Below, piece after piece: positions 37,901 to 48,850 of a DNA stretch of 64,000 nt. The DNA is from Rhynchospora pubera (lineage: Eukaryota > Streptophyta > Magnoliopsida > Poales > Cyperaceae), in the NCBI GenBank assembly GCA_028095005.1, contig CM051459.1, positions 319,302,513-319,366,512 of the forward strand, written 5' to 3'. The number at the start of each line of letters is the position of its first letter. Position 1 is the stretch's first letter. The notes beneath the pieces were generated by a model that did no database searches, was not told the origin of the DNA, and saw nothing but the letters and a program-made list of their open reading frames with translations. Made by a program: the position numbers and the translations under genes.

Positions 37901-39375
37901 CCCTGTACACCACAGGCACCATCTATGGCAGAAAAATCAACAAAGTCCTCATTGATCCTGGATCCTCGATTAGCATCATGCCACTAAAAACGCTGGTACA
38001 GTTGTCACTCAGCATCAAAGAAACAAAGAAGGACAAAATCCGGATCCATGGATTCAACCACCAATACCAAAAGGCTCTTGGTTCCACAGTGATCGATATT
38101 ACCTTTGGGAACCTGGTCACTCCAGTCAAATTTTTCATCATCGAGGCTGATACCACATACAAGGCACTGTTGGGGAGACCATGGCTCCACGCCAACGGAT
38201 TGGTTCCCTCTATCCTGCACCAGTGCATTAAATATGTCAAAGACGGAAAACAATACGTGATTAAAGGAGATGATCAGCCATTTGAGGCACACGAAGCCGA
38301 ATTGGATGATGCTAAATACTACAAACCCAGGTCCGGAAAGGGGGCAGCCACCAAACAAGGAAAGCCCTCTCCTAAAGCCGTGAAGGAAGCAGTCAAAAAT
38401 GCTGTGCTCAAGGCAGCTATAAAATCACAAATGCTCTTGGGTAGTGATAGTGAGACGGGATCGTCGGAAGGCACGGCCGAGGACATTAACTTACCCACTC
38501 GAATGCAACCAAATTATTCCAGTGAGGGTGAGGAGCAAAATACTCTGTCCATAGAAATCCTACCACTAGAACACTGTAAAGACCTAACACCTCGGGAAAG
38601 TGAAGAAGTCATCCCGTTCAAAACCTTCACTGTCCCACCCAAAATAGAAGAACTTGAAACAGGGCACGTTGTTCATCCCAGTATACAATTTGTCAAAATG
38701 GGGGAAATTGAACACCAAAATGAAGAGTCAAACGCCGAAAACTGGGAACAATGGCTTGTAGAGGAAACCAGAAAGACGGGGATTCCTCCTCAGCTTCAAG
38801 ACACCACCAACACACGGTTGATTGAACTGTTCCGTAAAGCACAATGCCTAGAGCCCATTCCCGAAAAGCGAGCAAGAATGTTCCGAGACATGTGGAATGG
38901 CTACTCTAATGAAGTCATAAAACTTAATGGGAGGGTTGCTAACACAAGGGGCCTAGGATTCAAAACTCAAACCAAGGGCTCAGGGTCAAATACTCCTCAA
39001 AGACCACGACAGCACTCTTGCCACCGCATAACAATCACTGAAATCAAGGAAGGCGAAACAACTGCAGACAAAAGGGAACCCCCAGAAACAGAACAATTCA
39101 TTTTGGCAGCCAAAAACGCACCAAAAGAGTTAGAAGAAGGTGGTCAAAATACCATCGATAAATTGAAAGAAATCAACCTAGGAACAAAGGAAAACCCAAA
39201 GCCTACATTCATTAGCACCTCCCTCCCTCAGGAGATGCAAGACGAACTGACCAAGCTGCTAAGGGAATACCAGGATTGCTTCGCATGGAGCTACAGTGAA
39301 ATGCCCGGGCTAGATCCAGCAAACTCAAAATTGATAAAGAGCTCAAGCCAGTCAAACAAGGACCCCGGAGAATGA
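31921..39375 (+). CDS. Element 1 giant disordered linker plus retropepsin
   Basis: After the TAA at 31918 the reading frame continues to TGA at 39373 (first ATG 32059, 2438 codons). About 1850 residues are acidic and disordered. They contain four diverged copies of a roughly 50-residue module (33117, 33490, 33850, 34240) and repeated CRxI(S/T)-plus-acidic motifs. A second C-x2-H-x4-H-x4-C knuckle lies at about 37147-37188 (CRYHQVWGHSREEC). The protease domain spans about 37890-38330, with LIDPGSS at the active site (Asp codon 37954) and ALLGRPWLH near 38167. The Pro after the catalytic Asp is unusual, since DTG or DSG is expected. The frame is lost near 39325-39340, just before RT, where the next domain continues in another frame. 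Tat relatives have a linker here, but this one is exceptionally long. Confidence 0.85.
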   Translation, partial: PSDQQEPAQAGARPPETSTTNEQNLTESSSSSVPTQHTWSTVTVQPMTQSGKKKKEILEIKKLDKALIRKGKKPDRMTLPFKINGQDRKVFVDIHDECLDSEGIPSLKNLGFNLVIPKKKGESGIPPETIAILAEHVSELMKQTIAVTSFVRNQVNKEASTSTDTQNAQDVPGFTDEEYEWSDPDPPSQDESYDFGSNFDSDEERGGGDFAEISCSAISTSAINAHPEDSSGEKGEKLTKEEEMEMIAQIEEATQAILSSAVINQNPSEDDDAFYKALEGCQPASYRRIKMYMKAREQWRDLSYWCGQTNLHPILEAEIALNPAWWVQELMHGDDVDQLLASWLANRFWTKETPLNISKQKTHEPAEHCRYLSDAGESEEEAEEEGDDSLPHISFNAVAEYVDFLMQLKIQEPDLFQQELRVDEEIENMSDSDTYEQQIENMAIKKAAVDVVVQNGWDKKDPDPNHPTDFEIMRAHLESAEDSHLWENIEVTETDLAEYENNMGNRAHLSQNDQTFLAEEDQADEFSQYLRNLRISDPVGYHGVLNPENPQQYRGYERQVITRTVRKIADETGREEGEISPEATPPRTTRRRRSRRIRRSRRTSGPRTEVTFPTQTQAVETSNQVDTAQGESSQQAPEEEEYNEHDSLVEWYVSELRELRITNPRAFRRATHPKDPDFTEEFEREAIATVLKEVNKGKTPQCSDSEDSGGSPRFFFCGKTSDGNAQNGKSDSDEEETEREPEVESDHEEPQPSTLQGSSILMASGSGPPADITSAFEGLNISQATRILSYMEHLRREDPAFLNFIVQHAEMLQQPGASYERLRRTHPRETARFRAQIERLYKISNDIDNDSGDDDGSEAGNCRYISGSGSDDSESENYDHRSARIAAWTDDDEPSLKPCNKRRQQGRNARITVRPQPEWDDNARHELEQAIAETEAMTTSELMRNLRVNGDDDAYCPTEDDEEEVKSPKALRVYQRRKKPTNEKEIITYQRRNKGTNKGKKKLLKGESSRDDATCHRVGHHDSDKGEPSEVPPPQAETPEGNQTNPEEIAYDYEIVLDPAEQMDPADLQGRQPRMVNLDIHIPNIPGQPDLTLEELGEIVRQMVNQIWEATATEEAEGENEPAEPETEENVSAEQGAAATSTNDQAENTALSSQNQEKGQDQSSESCQMITIEDDSGSEEPEQEELPEEEYQSLADPVGWMNHLVNRVEEPNKGAGWQGSDDELEPGHPYLVELQPFVLDPWPKRRLPTNSKQTGEIRASSLPWVERIRHNRSRREICSLEYARIRNLVSPLANQHLETEAEITQQFRQASIVEGIEGYEPSPHYPIPSTWPRHYADDTIKGYYDPEVFISIQKETIADARKLKNAAKGQGTSENCRAITVSESDTDGEEEESPTTQGDSSQSEPKLTQKEIAKLKESPLKSRAAHSSRETAQEVTTDGPAHRTRSKQAQPSTALDRGRAQQPSQEDSAAFTSREKRQLLIDLDFCTNALRRMTRQNIEIQTLVENLIARLKTERKERISIETELKALKDRAQKQGAGQKKAMKPGHATSGNSGNLPQRRREAGIVIQEGQRPKPKTNHPPGKGKGKANAENHHHKPKHLWSRDSSFGGPETGRQERGESSRTRACPPTRYESGHLRHRSAETNSTQQIKNGQNHTGQYHMKMKLVKLDDASPCNKLPHKIKITGKLKPKHEGSDGHFRHRNRINPWEMPEAENRALQAQTTNRHTKPHKAKKGNDAERKAYCRYHQVWGHSREECLTWSWNDNDPSDEETEDEVCRAITRGASSQTPDEETASECEHDTEGELQYSSSEEEPVVLAINSAAVGPLGSDTDQSETEEREIKPPPKPNKVSNLIQQVSTRIRPNMKNHCNVSLRSGTRIPERQPPREITNSGTRNRSETTIESETRSDSRPKMSVGDYNVVAHLRKIPSLLSVFDALMVSRELRDALIYALHNPASFQAYFAQETREEVAQIDQEPYITFTDEDLMAGTADHNRPLYTTGTIYGRKINKVLIDPGSSISIMPLKTLVQLSLSIKETKKDKIRIHGFNHQYQKALGSTVIDITFGNLVTPVKFFIIEADTTYKALLGRPWLHANGLVPSILHQCIKYVKDGKQYVIKGDDQPFEAHEAELDDAKYYKPRSGKGAATKQGKPSPKAVKEAVKNAVLKAAIKSQMLLGSDSETGSSEGTAEDINLPTRMQPNYSSEGEEQNTLSIEILPLEHCKDLTPRESEEVIPFKTFTVPPKIEELETGHVVHPSIQFVKMGEIEHQNEESNAENWEQWLVEETRKTGIPPQLQDTTNTRLIELFRKAQCLEPIPEKRARMFRDMWNGYSNEVIKLNGRVANTRGLGFKTQTKGSGSNTPQRPRQHSCHRITITEIKEGETTADKREPPETEQFILAAKNAPKELEEGGQNTIDKLKEINLGTKENPKPTFISTSLPQEMQDELTKLLREYQDCFAWSYSEMPGLDPANSKLIKSSSQSNKDPGE

Positions 39376-41108
39376 GGGTTGAGTTAGAAGAAAAGGTGAC
39401 AGCCGAAGTCAAAAAGCTCATCAGTGCTGGATTCATAAGGGAAGAAGAAACGCCCGACTGGGTGGCTAACATTGTCCCAGTGAAGAAAAAGAACGGACAA
39501 ATCAGAGTCTGTGTCAATTTCAGGGATTTAAACAAGGCTTGCCCTAAGGATGACTTCCCTCTGCCAGTGACAGAAATCATAATAGACCACACCTCGTCCC
39601 ACGGGGTATAATCCTTTGTAGACGGATACTCGGGATACAACCAAATCAAAATGGACGAGAGTGACCAAAAGCACACTGCCTTCCGCACCCCAATTGGTAT
39701 TTACTGCTATAAAGTCATGCCTTTCGGCCTCAAAAATGCAGGAGCCACATACCAAAGGGCCATGACCAAAATCTTTGACGACCTCATACACAAGGTGGTA
39801 GAATGCTATGTGGATGACCTTGTTGTAAAGTCCCATACCCATGAACAACACTTAGAGAACCTGAGGCTGATGTTTGAGCGGCTAAGACAACACACGCTGA
39901 AACTCAACCCCCTAAAATGCGCCTTCATGGTGTCATCAGGAAAGTTTCTAGGCTTCGTGGTGCGGCACCGAGGCATTGAAATTGATCCTGATAAAATCAA
40001 AGCCATCCAAGAACTGTCCCCTCCACGGACACTCAAACAACTCCGGTCTCTCCAAGGGCGCTTGGCGTATATTAGGAGATTCATAGCCAACCTGTCAGGC
40101 AAAATCAAGCTTTTTACCAGGCTTACCAAGAAGGATGTCCCCTTTAAATGGGACGAAGAATGCCAGAAATCTTTTGATGATATCAAACAATATCTGCAAA
40201 AACCTCCTGTATTGGCAGCACCCATCCAGGGAAAACCTCTCATTCTCTATACCACCGCCTTGGACGGATCTCTGGGGGCATTGCTCGCCCAGGAGAATGA
40301 AGAAGGAAAGGAAAATGCCCTGTATTACCTCAGCAGAATGCTCGTGGGGGCAGAACATGCATACACGCCAATCGAAAAGCATTGCCTAGCCTTGATCTTC
40401 GCAGTAAAAAAGCTTAGGCATTACATGTTGGCCCACAAAGTCACGCTAATCTCCAAGACCGACCCATTGAAGTACCTCATGACCCGACCCATGCTTACCG
40501 GAAGGCTGGCAAGGTGGGCAGTGGCTCTAATGGAATTTGATATAACATATGCGCCCCAAAAGGCTATCAAAGGACAAGCAATAGCTGATTTCTTAGCTGC
40601 TCATCCTGTATCTGATGATTCTCCGCTAGCGTGCGACTTCCCTGATGAGGAGGCTATGCAGGTAGAGGAAAATGAAACTTGCTGGAAGCTATACTTCGAT
40701 GGATCATCTTCCATCCAGCCAGCAGTCAAGCCAAACTTACCAAAACGACAAGCCGGTGTAGGGCTGGTGTTCGTCACCCCAGAGAAAGGCATTCTCCGAC
40801 ATGCTCTGAGCCTAACCAAACCGTGCACAAACAATGAAGCTGAATATGAGGCCCTAATAGCTGGACTCGAAATTGCCCTTCAAATGGGTATTGAGCAGTT
40901 AGAAGTCTATGGAGACTCTCAGCTCATCCTGAGTCAGATCGAAGGCCTCTTCAAAATAAGAAAACCAGAATTGGTCAAATACCATGAAAAGGCCCTTGAG
41001 TTGATGGCCAAATTCACATATATTACCTTCCATAAAGTTCCAAGGTCACTGAATGGTAAAGCAGATGCATTGGCTAGATTGGCTAATGAACTCAGTGACC
41101 CGAGTTAG
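39338..41108 (+). pseudogene. Element 1 reverse transcriptase, RNase H and second (archaeal-like) RNase H
   Basis: The RT begins in the shifted frame (LKPVKQGPRRMRVELEEKV) and shows CVNFRDLNKACPKDDFPLP, an in-frame TAA at 39609-39611, then FVDGYSGYNQIKM, PFGLKNAGATYQ and the catalytic YVDD at 39807-39818. The gypsy RNase H follows (ILYTTALDGSLGALL, YTPIEKHCLALIFA). A second RNase H at about 40680-41085 has the acidic residues of YFDGS, NNEAEYEAL, YGDSQL and KADALA, so its D-E-D-D set is complete. The frame ends at TAG 41106-41108 and reopens directly into integrase. The paired RNase H domains place the element in the Tat lineage. The product would copy genomic RNA to cDNA in the particle. Confidence 0.93.
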
Positions 41109-42102
41109 GAAGAGATCCAAATCCTTGTCCATCGCAGGAGATCCTTGTCCCCTTGCTTCCCACAGGAAAGAAATGAGGAAAAAGGAACCCTGTTTACTGG
41201 CATTCTAAGCCTTGAAAGAGAACATGAAAAAGAATGGAGGGAAATCGCACAAGTCATAACAACTGAGGGTTCGAACCAAGAGGACTGGAGACAACCCTTT
41301 CTCGACTACTTCCAACAAGGAAAATTACCTGTGAACAAGGCCATTAGGGAACAAATCAGAAAAAGGGCCCTAAGGTTTGTATATGTGAACAGCACACTCT
41401 ATTGGAGATCCCACGAAGGATCATGGCTTAGATGCATATCGAAAACCGAAGCCAACCAAGTTATGCAAGAAATTCACTCGGGAGTATGCGGAGCCCACCA
41501 ATCGGGCTCTCGGATGCGAGTGCAAATCAAACTAATGGGCTACTACTGGCCTACCATGATCAATGACTGCGAAAACTTCTCCAGACAATGCCATATGTGC
41601 CAAATTCATGGAGATTTTATACACCAACACCCAAACGCACTACATCCTACAGTAGTGTCATGGCCCTTCGAAATCTGGGGAACAGATATCATAGGTCCCA
41701 TTGACCCACCAGCCTCAAATGGACACCGCTTCATATTGGCCGCTACGGATTACTTCTCCAAATGGGCCGAAGCCAGGTCATACCGTGAAATTAAGGCCTC
41801 TGACGTGGTCAAGTTCTTTACCACTCAGGTGCTTTACAGGTATGGAAATCCAAGGAAAATAATCTCTGACAACGGGACGGCCTTCAAGAATGCCAAAATT
41901 GATGCCTTCGCCGATAAACACAAAATAGAATGGAGATATTCCTCTGTCTACAACCCAAGAGCCAATGGACTAGCGGAAGCCTTCAACAAAACATTGATCA
42001 AGATCCTTCGTAAAACCATCGGAGACAATCAGAGAAATTGGCATGAGAAACTGCATGAGGCGTTGTGGGCATACCGCATCACTCATAAAACAGCAACCCA
42101 AG
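41109..42102 (+). pseudogene. Element 1 integrase, truncated by element 2
   Basis: The frame is continuous with RNase H apart from the TAG at 41106. The zinc-binding HHCC N terminus is present (EIHSGVCGAHQ ... CHMCQIH, about 41469-41612). The catalytic core shows Asp in GTDIIGP (41685), Asp in ISDNGTAF (41868) and Glu in LAEAFNK (41976), a D,D35E arrangement. The coding sequence stops in the conserved ALWAYRI region at 42102, where the LTR of element 2 begins. The C-terminal domain is therefore separated from the core by more than 20 kb. Integrase would insert the cDNA into the genome; this copy cannot make a complete enzyme. Confidence 0.92.
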
Positions 42103-43723
42103 TGTTGACCCCTAAAATATCGTCATAATTTCCTGGTCAACCTGTGAGTGGGTTCTGGGTCTATTTAATGGTCAAACCAGACGTTTGATGCACGAATAAA
42201 TTACCAAGGAATTATCCCGGGTTTAATCGGGAATGCGTATTTGAAATCAAGCAACGACCAGTAATGCTATTAGCATAATGGTGTGATATGGACCGTTAGT
42301 CATGCTCCGAAAATATGATATAAATGGCCATATAATTTCATACGAGTGTTGCGTGAAAATTATATAATTATGCGAAATTATATATGAAGCCGGCACGATT
42401 ATCATATTGAACGGATGTGGATATATCAAGATTCGTGCATGGACTGGATTATACAAACTGGGCTGAAGACAGAGTCCTCTCGCAAATAAATTCCGACCCG
42501 CAGCAGCCCATATTGGCCCATGTCCAATTCAGAAACAAAATATAAAATAAAAGGAGGATCACGGCCCAAACGGAGAGGAGAAGCCCAGTAACTCATCTTC
42601 TCTCCCACTCGTCCCTGTGCTCTCTCTTCCGACAACTCCTCCGCATCTCACGCGAAACAAACACTCGCGCCTAACAAGCTACGCCGCTCCCTACTCTACG
42701 CCGCTCCCTACTCCTATCATTCATTGCAAACTGACAGCAGACAGCGAGAATCTCGTCAGAAGCCCATCCAATTTCCTCTCTGAATCGACTCATGGCATAT
42801 TCAAATTTGCAATGATGAAGAAAACGGAACCATGAACACATAGAGACACTGTTGAATGGCGATAAGGATGAGTATATGGAGCATCAATTTGAGTCATTGG
42901 AAAGCAATCATGGACTCTCACTCGCAAAATTCTGAGGCGACAATAGCCATCCACTCCAAGGCATTGGATCTGAAATGTGTCAAATTGATCGACTTGGAAA
43001 GACAGTGGGGTCATGACACTGCAATAATTATATATTTCAAACTGATGTGGCTAGGGAAAATCGATTTGGCCATAAATTAGTTTCAGAGAATCGTTTGCCT
43101 TGGTGCCATAACACTATGATAGCATGACTTTATTAAAAGGGAACTTTGGTGAAATGTTGTAAAGAGGAACAGAAAAGTAAAAATGAGAAATGGAAGAGTA
43201 ATGAAGTCCCATTTGCTAAAGTATTGAGATAATAAAAAGAGAAATGACAGTAAAATGAGTTGACTAAACTAAGGACTCAATGCATGAAGATAGCTTTTTT
43301 TTCTGATGTAAAATAAAAAAGGAGAAAGAGAGCAAATCACACTTTACAATGGCAAGTCTGATAGTATTATGGGATTGATGTGAAGGATTAAGTGGTGACA
43401 GAACAGCCATATGGTTTGATGTATCAAGAAGGATAGGTTTGATGTATCAAGAAGGATAGAAGGCTACCTTGGATGGAATTACAAAGCTCAAGGCAGTTGT
43501 GCTATTTACTGGAAACAGTAAAAAAGAAAGAACTGAAGATGAATGAGCTTTAACTTTGGCGCCAGAAGTTAAATAACCAAACAAATGATGATTGAGTCAC
43601 TGAACAGTGGGCAGCTATTCAAATGGAAGGGGTAATGACCAAAACACCCACCAGGGGCAGAACTGTCAAATCCTCTCATGCGGCACATAATTGGTGCCAT
43701 CTACAGCATCCATTTGAATCCCC

Positions 43724-43730
43724 TATAAAA
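43724..43730 (+). promoter_or_regulatory. TATA box of element 2 5' LTR
   Basis: CCCTATAAAAGGG is a strong plant TATA box. The expected start is about 43755, upstream of a purine-rich leader. Confidence 0.8.
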
Positions 43731-46514
43731 GGGACACCTCAGAGCCATGCAAAACAACACAGAAGAGAGGAATACAAGGAAAACGCACTCACACTCCAAC
43801 AATCAAGCTTTGGTCCAGAGAACACACAAGCCATAAACACATATACTTTACATTTTGTGAGAAGAAGAGAGTAATCCAGTTGAATTAGAATAGCTACTTC
43901 ATAAAAAAAAAAAAAACAAAAAAAAAGAGTGAATCAGTAGAAGTAATAGCTTTATATTTTCAGCAATAGTAGGAGCTATCTAATCTACATCCTTGTAATC
44001 TGTTTGGTGAAGTAAGAAAAGTTTTCTTTCCTTTCTCCTTGCAACACCCTTCTTACTTTCTTTTCTGGTTTAGCACACACATAGTAGAAATGTAAGGGAT
44101 TGACTAAAAATGTTTATGTAAATATGTATGTAAATGCATTCAGATAACAAGGGTATTTAGCAAATAATGTAGGGAAAAACTAAAATAACTCATTCTCTTC
44201 ACACCATGCCTTTACATTCTATATTTATGTAGGTTAAAATCACACTTGCATTATACATAAGAAACACAGTGAGGAATGGAATCAAAACAGGCTGTGTTTG
44301 TAACTTGAGATTGCACCTTCAATATTAAACAAATTATCATATGTAAAACAAAAAAGTGGACAATAAATATAAGCAACAAGGACAGCAGGGCAAAAAAATG
44401 GACAGCAGGTTTTGTTGGAGCTTCATGGAGTCATGCACGCCTCAGCTTGGCAGTGCTTTGAAGAAGGAGACAGCCTCTTCAACCTAGGAGGAGATGTGCA
44501 ATGGAGGTTTACTTGTGCTAACTTGATAGCTTGTTATTACTCATGTGCAAGCTGTCGGGTTCACACATCTCCATCCCCTTTCCAATAGATACAAGGATGT
44601 CTCATCATCACCACCATGGCCAGATCCAAATCAAGGAGGAGCTCATACTGCCATGGTCTTGGGAGGCAATCAAGGAGTCACACGCCTTCAGGAGCATGCC
44701 AACTCTCTCTCACATGACTCACCAAGCTCCCTGCATCGTTATCAAGTTGTAACAGCCAGAGCCCAAAGGAGATGTAATCAATAACATGTCGTTGGATTCA
44801 AGTCGAAGTGGTATCATGGACTGGAGGCCAGCAGCAATTAAATTGATCATGCATATCCCTAATTGCACATGCTACCATGCTCTCAATTCGGTCATTACCT
44901 ACCTGGATGGACAGAAGGCCTCAAACACCAACTCACCGCCATGACGGATTTAGGCTGAGGCGAGGCGCTATGCCGGAGGATTTCGGCAACCAAATTGAAG
45001 TTATACCAAGCTTCTGAGACCTATCACGATGCTCTCTGACGCATTATCTCGACCCAATGACCACTAGGAGTTCACAATCGCCGTCAAGCCTCGTCAAACC
45101 CTAGCCGATCAGGGAGGAGATGATTACAGTGTAGGAGACGGAGATAAGCACGACTGGTGGACCCCACGACGTCAGGAGAATCTGACGATCTCTTACGGCC
45201 CTATATCGACGTCTGGCAGCCACCCAGTCGAGCCAATCGCGCGGCCATGGCAGTTTCTCCATCACCAAATCGACGGAAGAAGAAAGGAGAAAGGAGAAGA
45301 AAAGGGGTTTATTTCCCCTGTTTGCGTGGACTCGGTTTAGCATCAACGGGTCATAATTCCCACTGACAGTGGGCCCCACAGATGAAAGGGTCAACTATTC
45401 CATGGTATGCCAAGCGCATAGAGACACAGACAGATTTTAATAAAACGATCCCAAACTTCGTGATCTGCTGTGGCATTTTTCATATGGCGAGTTAACATGG
45501 TGAAATGAGTTATCGACAACCAACCAGAAAACGCCACGTCTCACATCTTTTCAACTAAAGTCGCTGTTGACTACTACCTCTCCGCTGGCGTGGACCAACC
45601 AGGATTTGCCACGTGTCACTACTGCTGAAGTGGCACCATCTCATTGCTGAAAACTTTAAAAATTCGTAGAAATTCAACCGTGACTCCGAAAAATCCAAAC
45701 CAAATTTCTATGGATCCAGAAAAATATGGAGAATACATTCATGCCAAAACCATAGCCAAAATCCCAACATAATATTTTAAATCCATATTCCAAGTTCTGG
45801 CCAATCATAAATTGCCACCTCAACTTTATGCTTATTAAAAAATCCAGCAGCTTTGAAAATCTATGAAAAATCATAAGAAGCTTAGAAAAATATGAAGAAA
45901 ATCCTGAAGGCTCAGAAAAATGTAAGGAAGTTATTTGGCTGATCATTACCACTTTAGAATGCTATGAAAAAAAGCCGTTTCGGCAAAGGCTCAAAGGCTC
46001 ATGATTAAATCACTGAAGGCATGGATAATATTACAAAATTCAGAAAGTCATAACGGGATACTAGCACGACCGAGTCTAGTGCTCCGTTTATGACTCTAGA
46101 TAAAGTTCATCATAACCCCAAGTGATCAAAACCACCAGACGGTCATCGTCACGACGGGCATGGATCAAAATGGAGACACCAAGTACTGTTGCTCACAAAC
46201 AAGAGTACTGGTGAAATATCAAGCTCAATGATCTGGTTAAATTGAGACTCGCTAGCCTCAAGATGATGGATAGTGAGATTTACCACGATGTCACGGGACT
46301 CTATCAAGAGACCCGAAATAATATGCAAATCAGATGAAGACCAAAACAATATTCAAGCAAATTGATAAAATTCCAAAGAGAAGATAAATTACACCGTAAG
46401 ATATTATCGGTGAAGAATATGGATCCAACCACATACGAGCAGAACTCTTTGCAGTCTGAGAAAAGCTCACAATGTTGTCCCAAGCCTGCTGAGACGATGA
46501 AAGCCACGATTATC

Positions 46515-46820
46515 AAAGGCACCCGCTCTCTCGAGAAAGGCAGGAGGTCCAATCTTGAGTGTATGCAATCTACCCGCCAGAGATAACATATGCCAACACC
46601 GCTGACACAGGCACACGGCATTATGATCCTATCAAAGATATGCAAATATTGTCACCATGGACAAATTCCACATCATCATATCCGTACCTTGGGGAAAGAT
46701 CACACTTTTATTTCAGGAGTCTACGGTTATCTAAGGCACCCGCTCTCTCGAGAAGGCAGGAGGTCCTAACTTGAGTGTTTGCAATCTAACCGCCAAGGAT
46801 ACATCGAGGCCAACACCGTT
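46515..46820 (+). repeat. 216-bp direct duplication in element 2 U5
   Basis: AAAGGCACCCGCTCTCTCGA near 46516 recurs near 46731. About 90 bp are similar in each copy, including TTGAGTGT(A/T)TGCAATCTA. Confidence 0.8.
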
Positions 46821-47049
46821 GCTATAAACGACTCCCTCATATTATATTAAAGACCTTATCCCACATCATACCACCACATCAGATGGATCCATAATCCATA
46901 CCCAAATAATATCCTCATTCAGAAACCTTCAACATGTTCCTTAGTCACATTACTTATGCTTCAAACAGCTCAGTAATGTTGACTCGATCTATCTTTTAAA
47001 TTAACAACCAGATCTCACACAACAAAAACTTACCTCTTTCGGTGCTGGA

Positions 47050-48850
47050 GGGAAATTACAATGTTCCGGTCGGAAGCCGGACATTACCGGAACGCTCGCA
47101 GAGATTGCCGAGTGTCACCCTATTGACTTTCCTTGGCTAAATGCCAAGCACTATGTCGCATTGACGCTTGATCAGGAATCAAGCGAAGCTTCAACAGCTG
47201 GTCAGAGACTGAGTGTCAGAGGAACACTCCCATGATCGAGAACCAACTGTTCATGACGTACCGGTCGGCAGCCGGACGTTACTTGAACGCTTAGCGTCAT
47301 TTGAGTGACTCGTCTTGCCTAGATGTCAAGCATCACGTCACATTGAACGATTGGTCAGAGACTGAGCGTCAGAGGAACGCTCCTATGATCGAGAACCAAT
47401 TGTCACCCGCACCTGGGGAAGCCAAGGGGCAGCTGACTTAGGTAGCACCCGCGCGCATAAGATTTTTGGACGCCCACAAACCCAAGGGTCTGGCGAAGGA
47501 TAGTTGCAATGCTTCGGGTGAGAGCCGAACTGTTGAAACCTTGGATATTTCAGGTGGCAGCTGAACTATCCGTTGAACGTTTGAATAGCGATCAGGGTTC
47601 CTTGCGAGGTTTCGAGTAACACTTGGACTACCTGCATGATATCTCGGCTGGCTACCAAGTATCGTCAGAGTATTCCCAAGGAGGATCGAACCGTCTGCTC
47701 AATCCCCGTTTGGCAAACAAACGTCACTTTAACATCTGACTGGCATCCAGATGAAGTTTGGACACTTCAGGTGGCAGCTGAACTGTCCATTGAACGGCCG
47801 ACTAGCAATCAGATCCCTTTCAACATTTCGAATAACAGTCAGACTATTGTTTGATGCCTCGGCTGGCTACCAGGTATCACCTCAATACTCTGAGTGAGGA
47901 TCGAATTGTTACTTATCTGATTGGCGAATGGACGTCACTTCAACGCTTCGAAGAATAATCGAGTCATCTGTCCGATAAGCTGGCTGGCTACCAGATATCA
48001 CTTCAGAGTCTCAATTATGATCGAATCGGAAGGGAACATCTGACTGGCACCCAGATGTCATTTCTAAACGATTCGAATAGCAATCGGACCAATTGTTTGG
48101 TACCTTGGCTGGATACCAGGTATCACCTCAATACTCCGGATGATAATCGAATTGGCATTTAACACTTGGCTGGCAACCAAGCGTCTTCGGTTCAGGTGGC
48201 AGCTGAATCGATTCCTGGATATTTGACTTGCGACCAGATGCACTGTCGACACCTCAAGCAACAATCGGATAATCTGCGGGTTATCTTGGCTGGATACCAG
48301 ATATCACCTCAGTATCTCGAATGATGATTGAACCGTCTACTCAATGTCTGAATAGCAACCAAATGTCTCCTGAACGCTCTGAACAACAATCGGATTATCT
48401 GTTTGATATTCTGGCTGGCTACCAGATATCACCTCAGTACTTCGGACGGAGATCGGAATGTCACTTAACGTCTGATTGGCGACCAGATGTCTTAACGATT
48501 CGAGTGGCAGTCGAATCGTTCCCCTGATACCTTGGACGAAAACTAGATACCACTTCAACGCTTCAAATGGCAACTGGATCGTCTACTTGATATCATGGCT
48601 GGAAACCATGTATCAACGCAACGCTTCAAGCGACAAGAGAATCGTTTATTTGATATCTTGGCTGGAAACCGAGTATCACCCCAAGGAAAAGAAACCGAAC
48701 ATTGCCAAATGTCACTTCAACGCTTCGGGAGCAAACCGAACCGTCACTTTGAACATCGCCAAATGTCACTTTTAACGGAAGCCACTCCGTCTATTGAACG
48801 TCTTGGTCAGGTACCAGATGTCACTTAACGCTCTATGCCCATCGAACGAG
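47050..48850 (+). repeat. About 60-bp minisatellite-like array in element 2 U5
   Basis: GGCTGGCTACCAGATATCAC-like segments recur near 47646, 47866, 47985, 48106, 48286, 48411, 48597 and 48660. The gaps are close to multiples of 60 bp. They alternate with CTGGC(A/G)ACCAGATGTCACTT and AACGCTTCGAATGGCAATCG segments. The first part (47050-47410) holds a separate duplication of about 200 bp (CCGGTCGGAAGCCGGAC / CCGGTCGGCAGCCGGAC). A CACCCGCGCGCATAAGATTT block occurs at about 47447 and again near 48899. Confidence 0.8.

Larger units (their letters stand above)
22700..42102 (+). mobile_element. Element 1: Tat-lineage Ty3/gypsy retrotransposon, interrupted at 42103
   Basis: The order is long 5' LTR, primer site (28675), gag, giant linker, protease, RT, RNase H, second RNase H, integrase. 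The second, archaeal-like RNase H after the gypsy RNase H is the hallmark of the plant Tat lineage (Ogre, Retand and relatives). The left end is not resolved, since no second LTR lies in the window. The integrase C terminus, 3' region and 3' LTR must lie beyond element 2. Coding sequence is open for about 13.3 kb apart from four in-frame stops (30820, 31918, 39609, 41106) and one frameshift (about 39325-39340). Confidence 0.85.

Noticed and set aside
32202..38875. Numerous minus-strand ORFs of 60-176 codons opposite the element 1 polyprotein
   Set aside because: They are antisense shadows of a long open sense frame and have low-complexity composition that mirrors the sense codons.
42247..43080. 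Several ORFs of 69-74 codons in the element 2 LTR, repeated identically near 60771-61604
   Set aside because: They recur only because the LTR is duplicated. They lie on both strands, overlap each other and show no recognisable domain.
47050..48850. CRISPR-like appearance of regularly spaced repeats
   Set aside because: Units are diverged and contiguous without unique spacers, lie in a plant LTR and have no cas genes.
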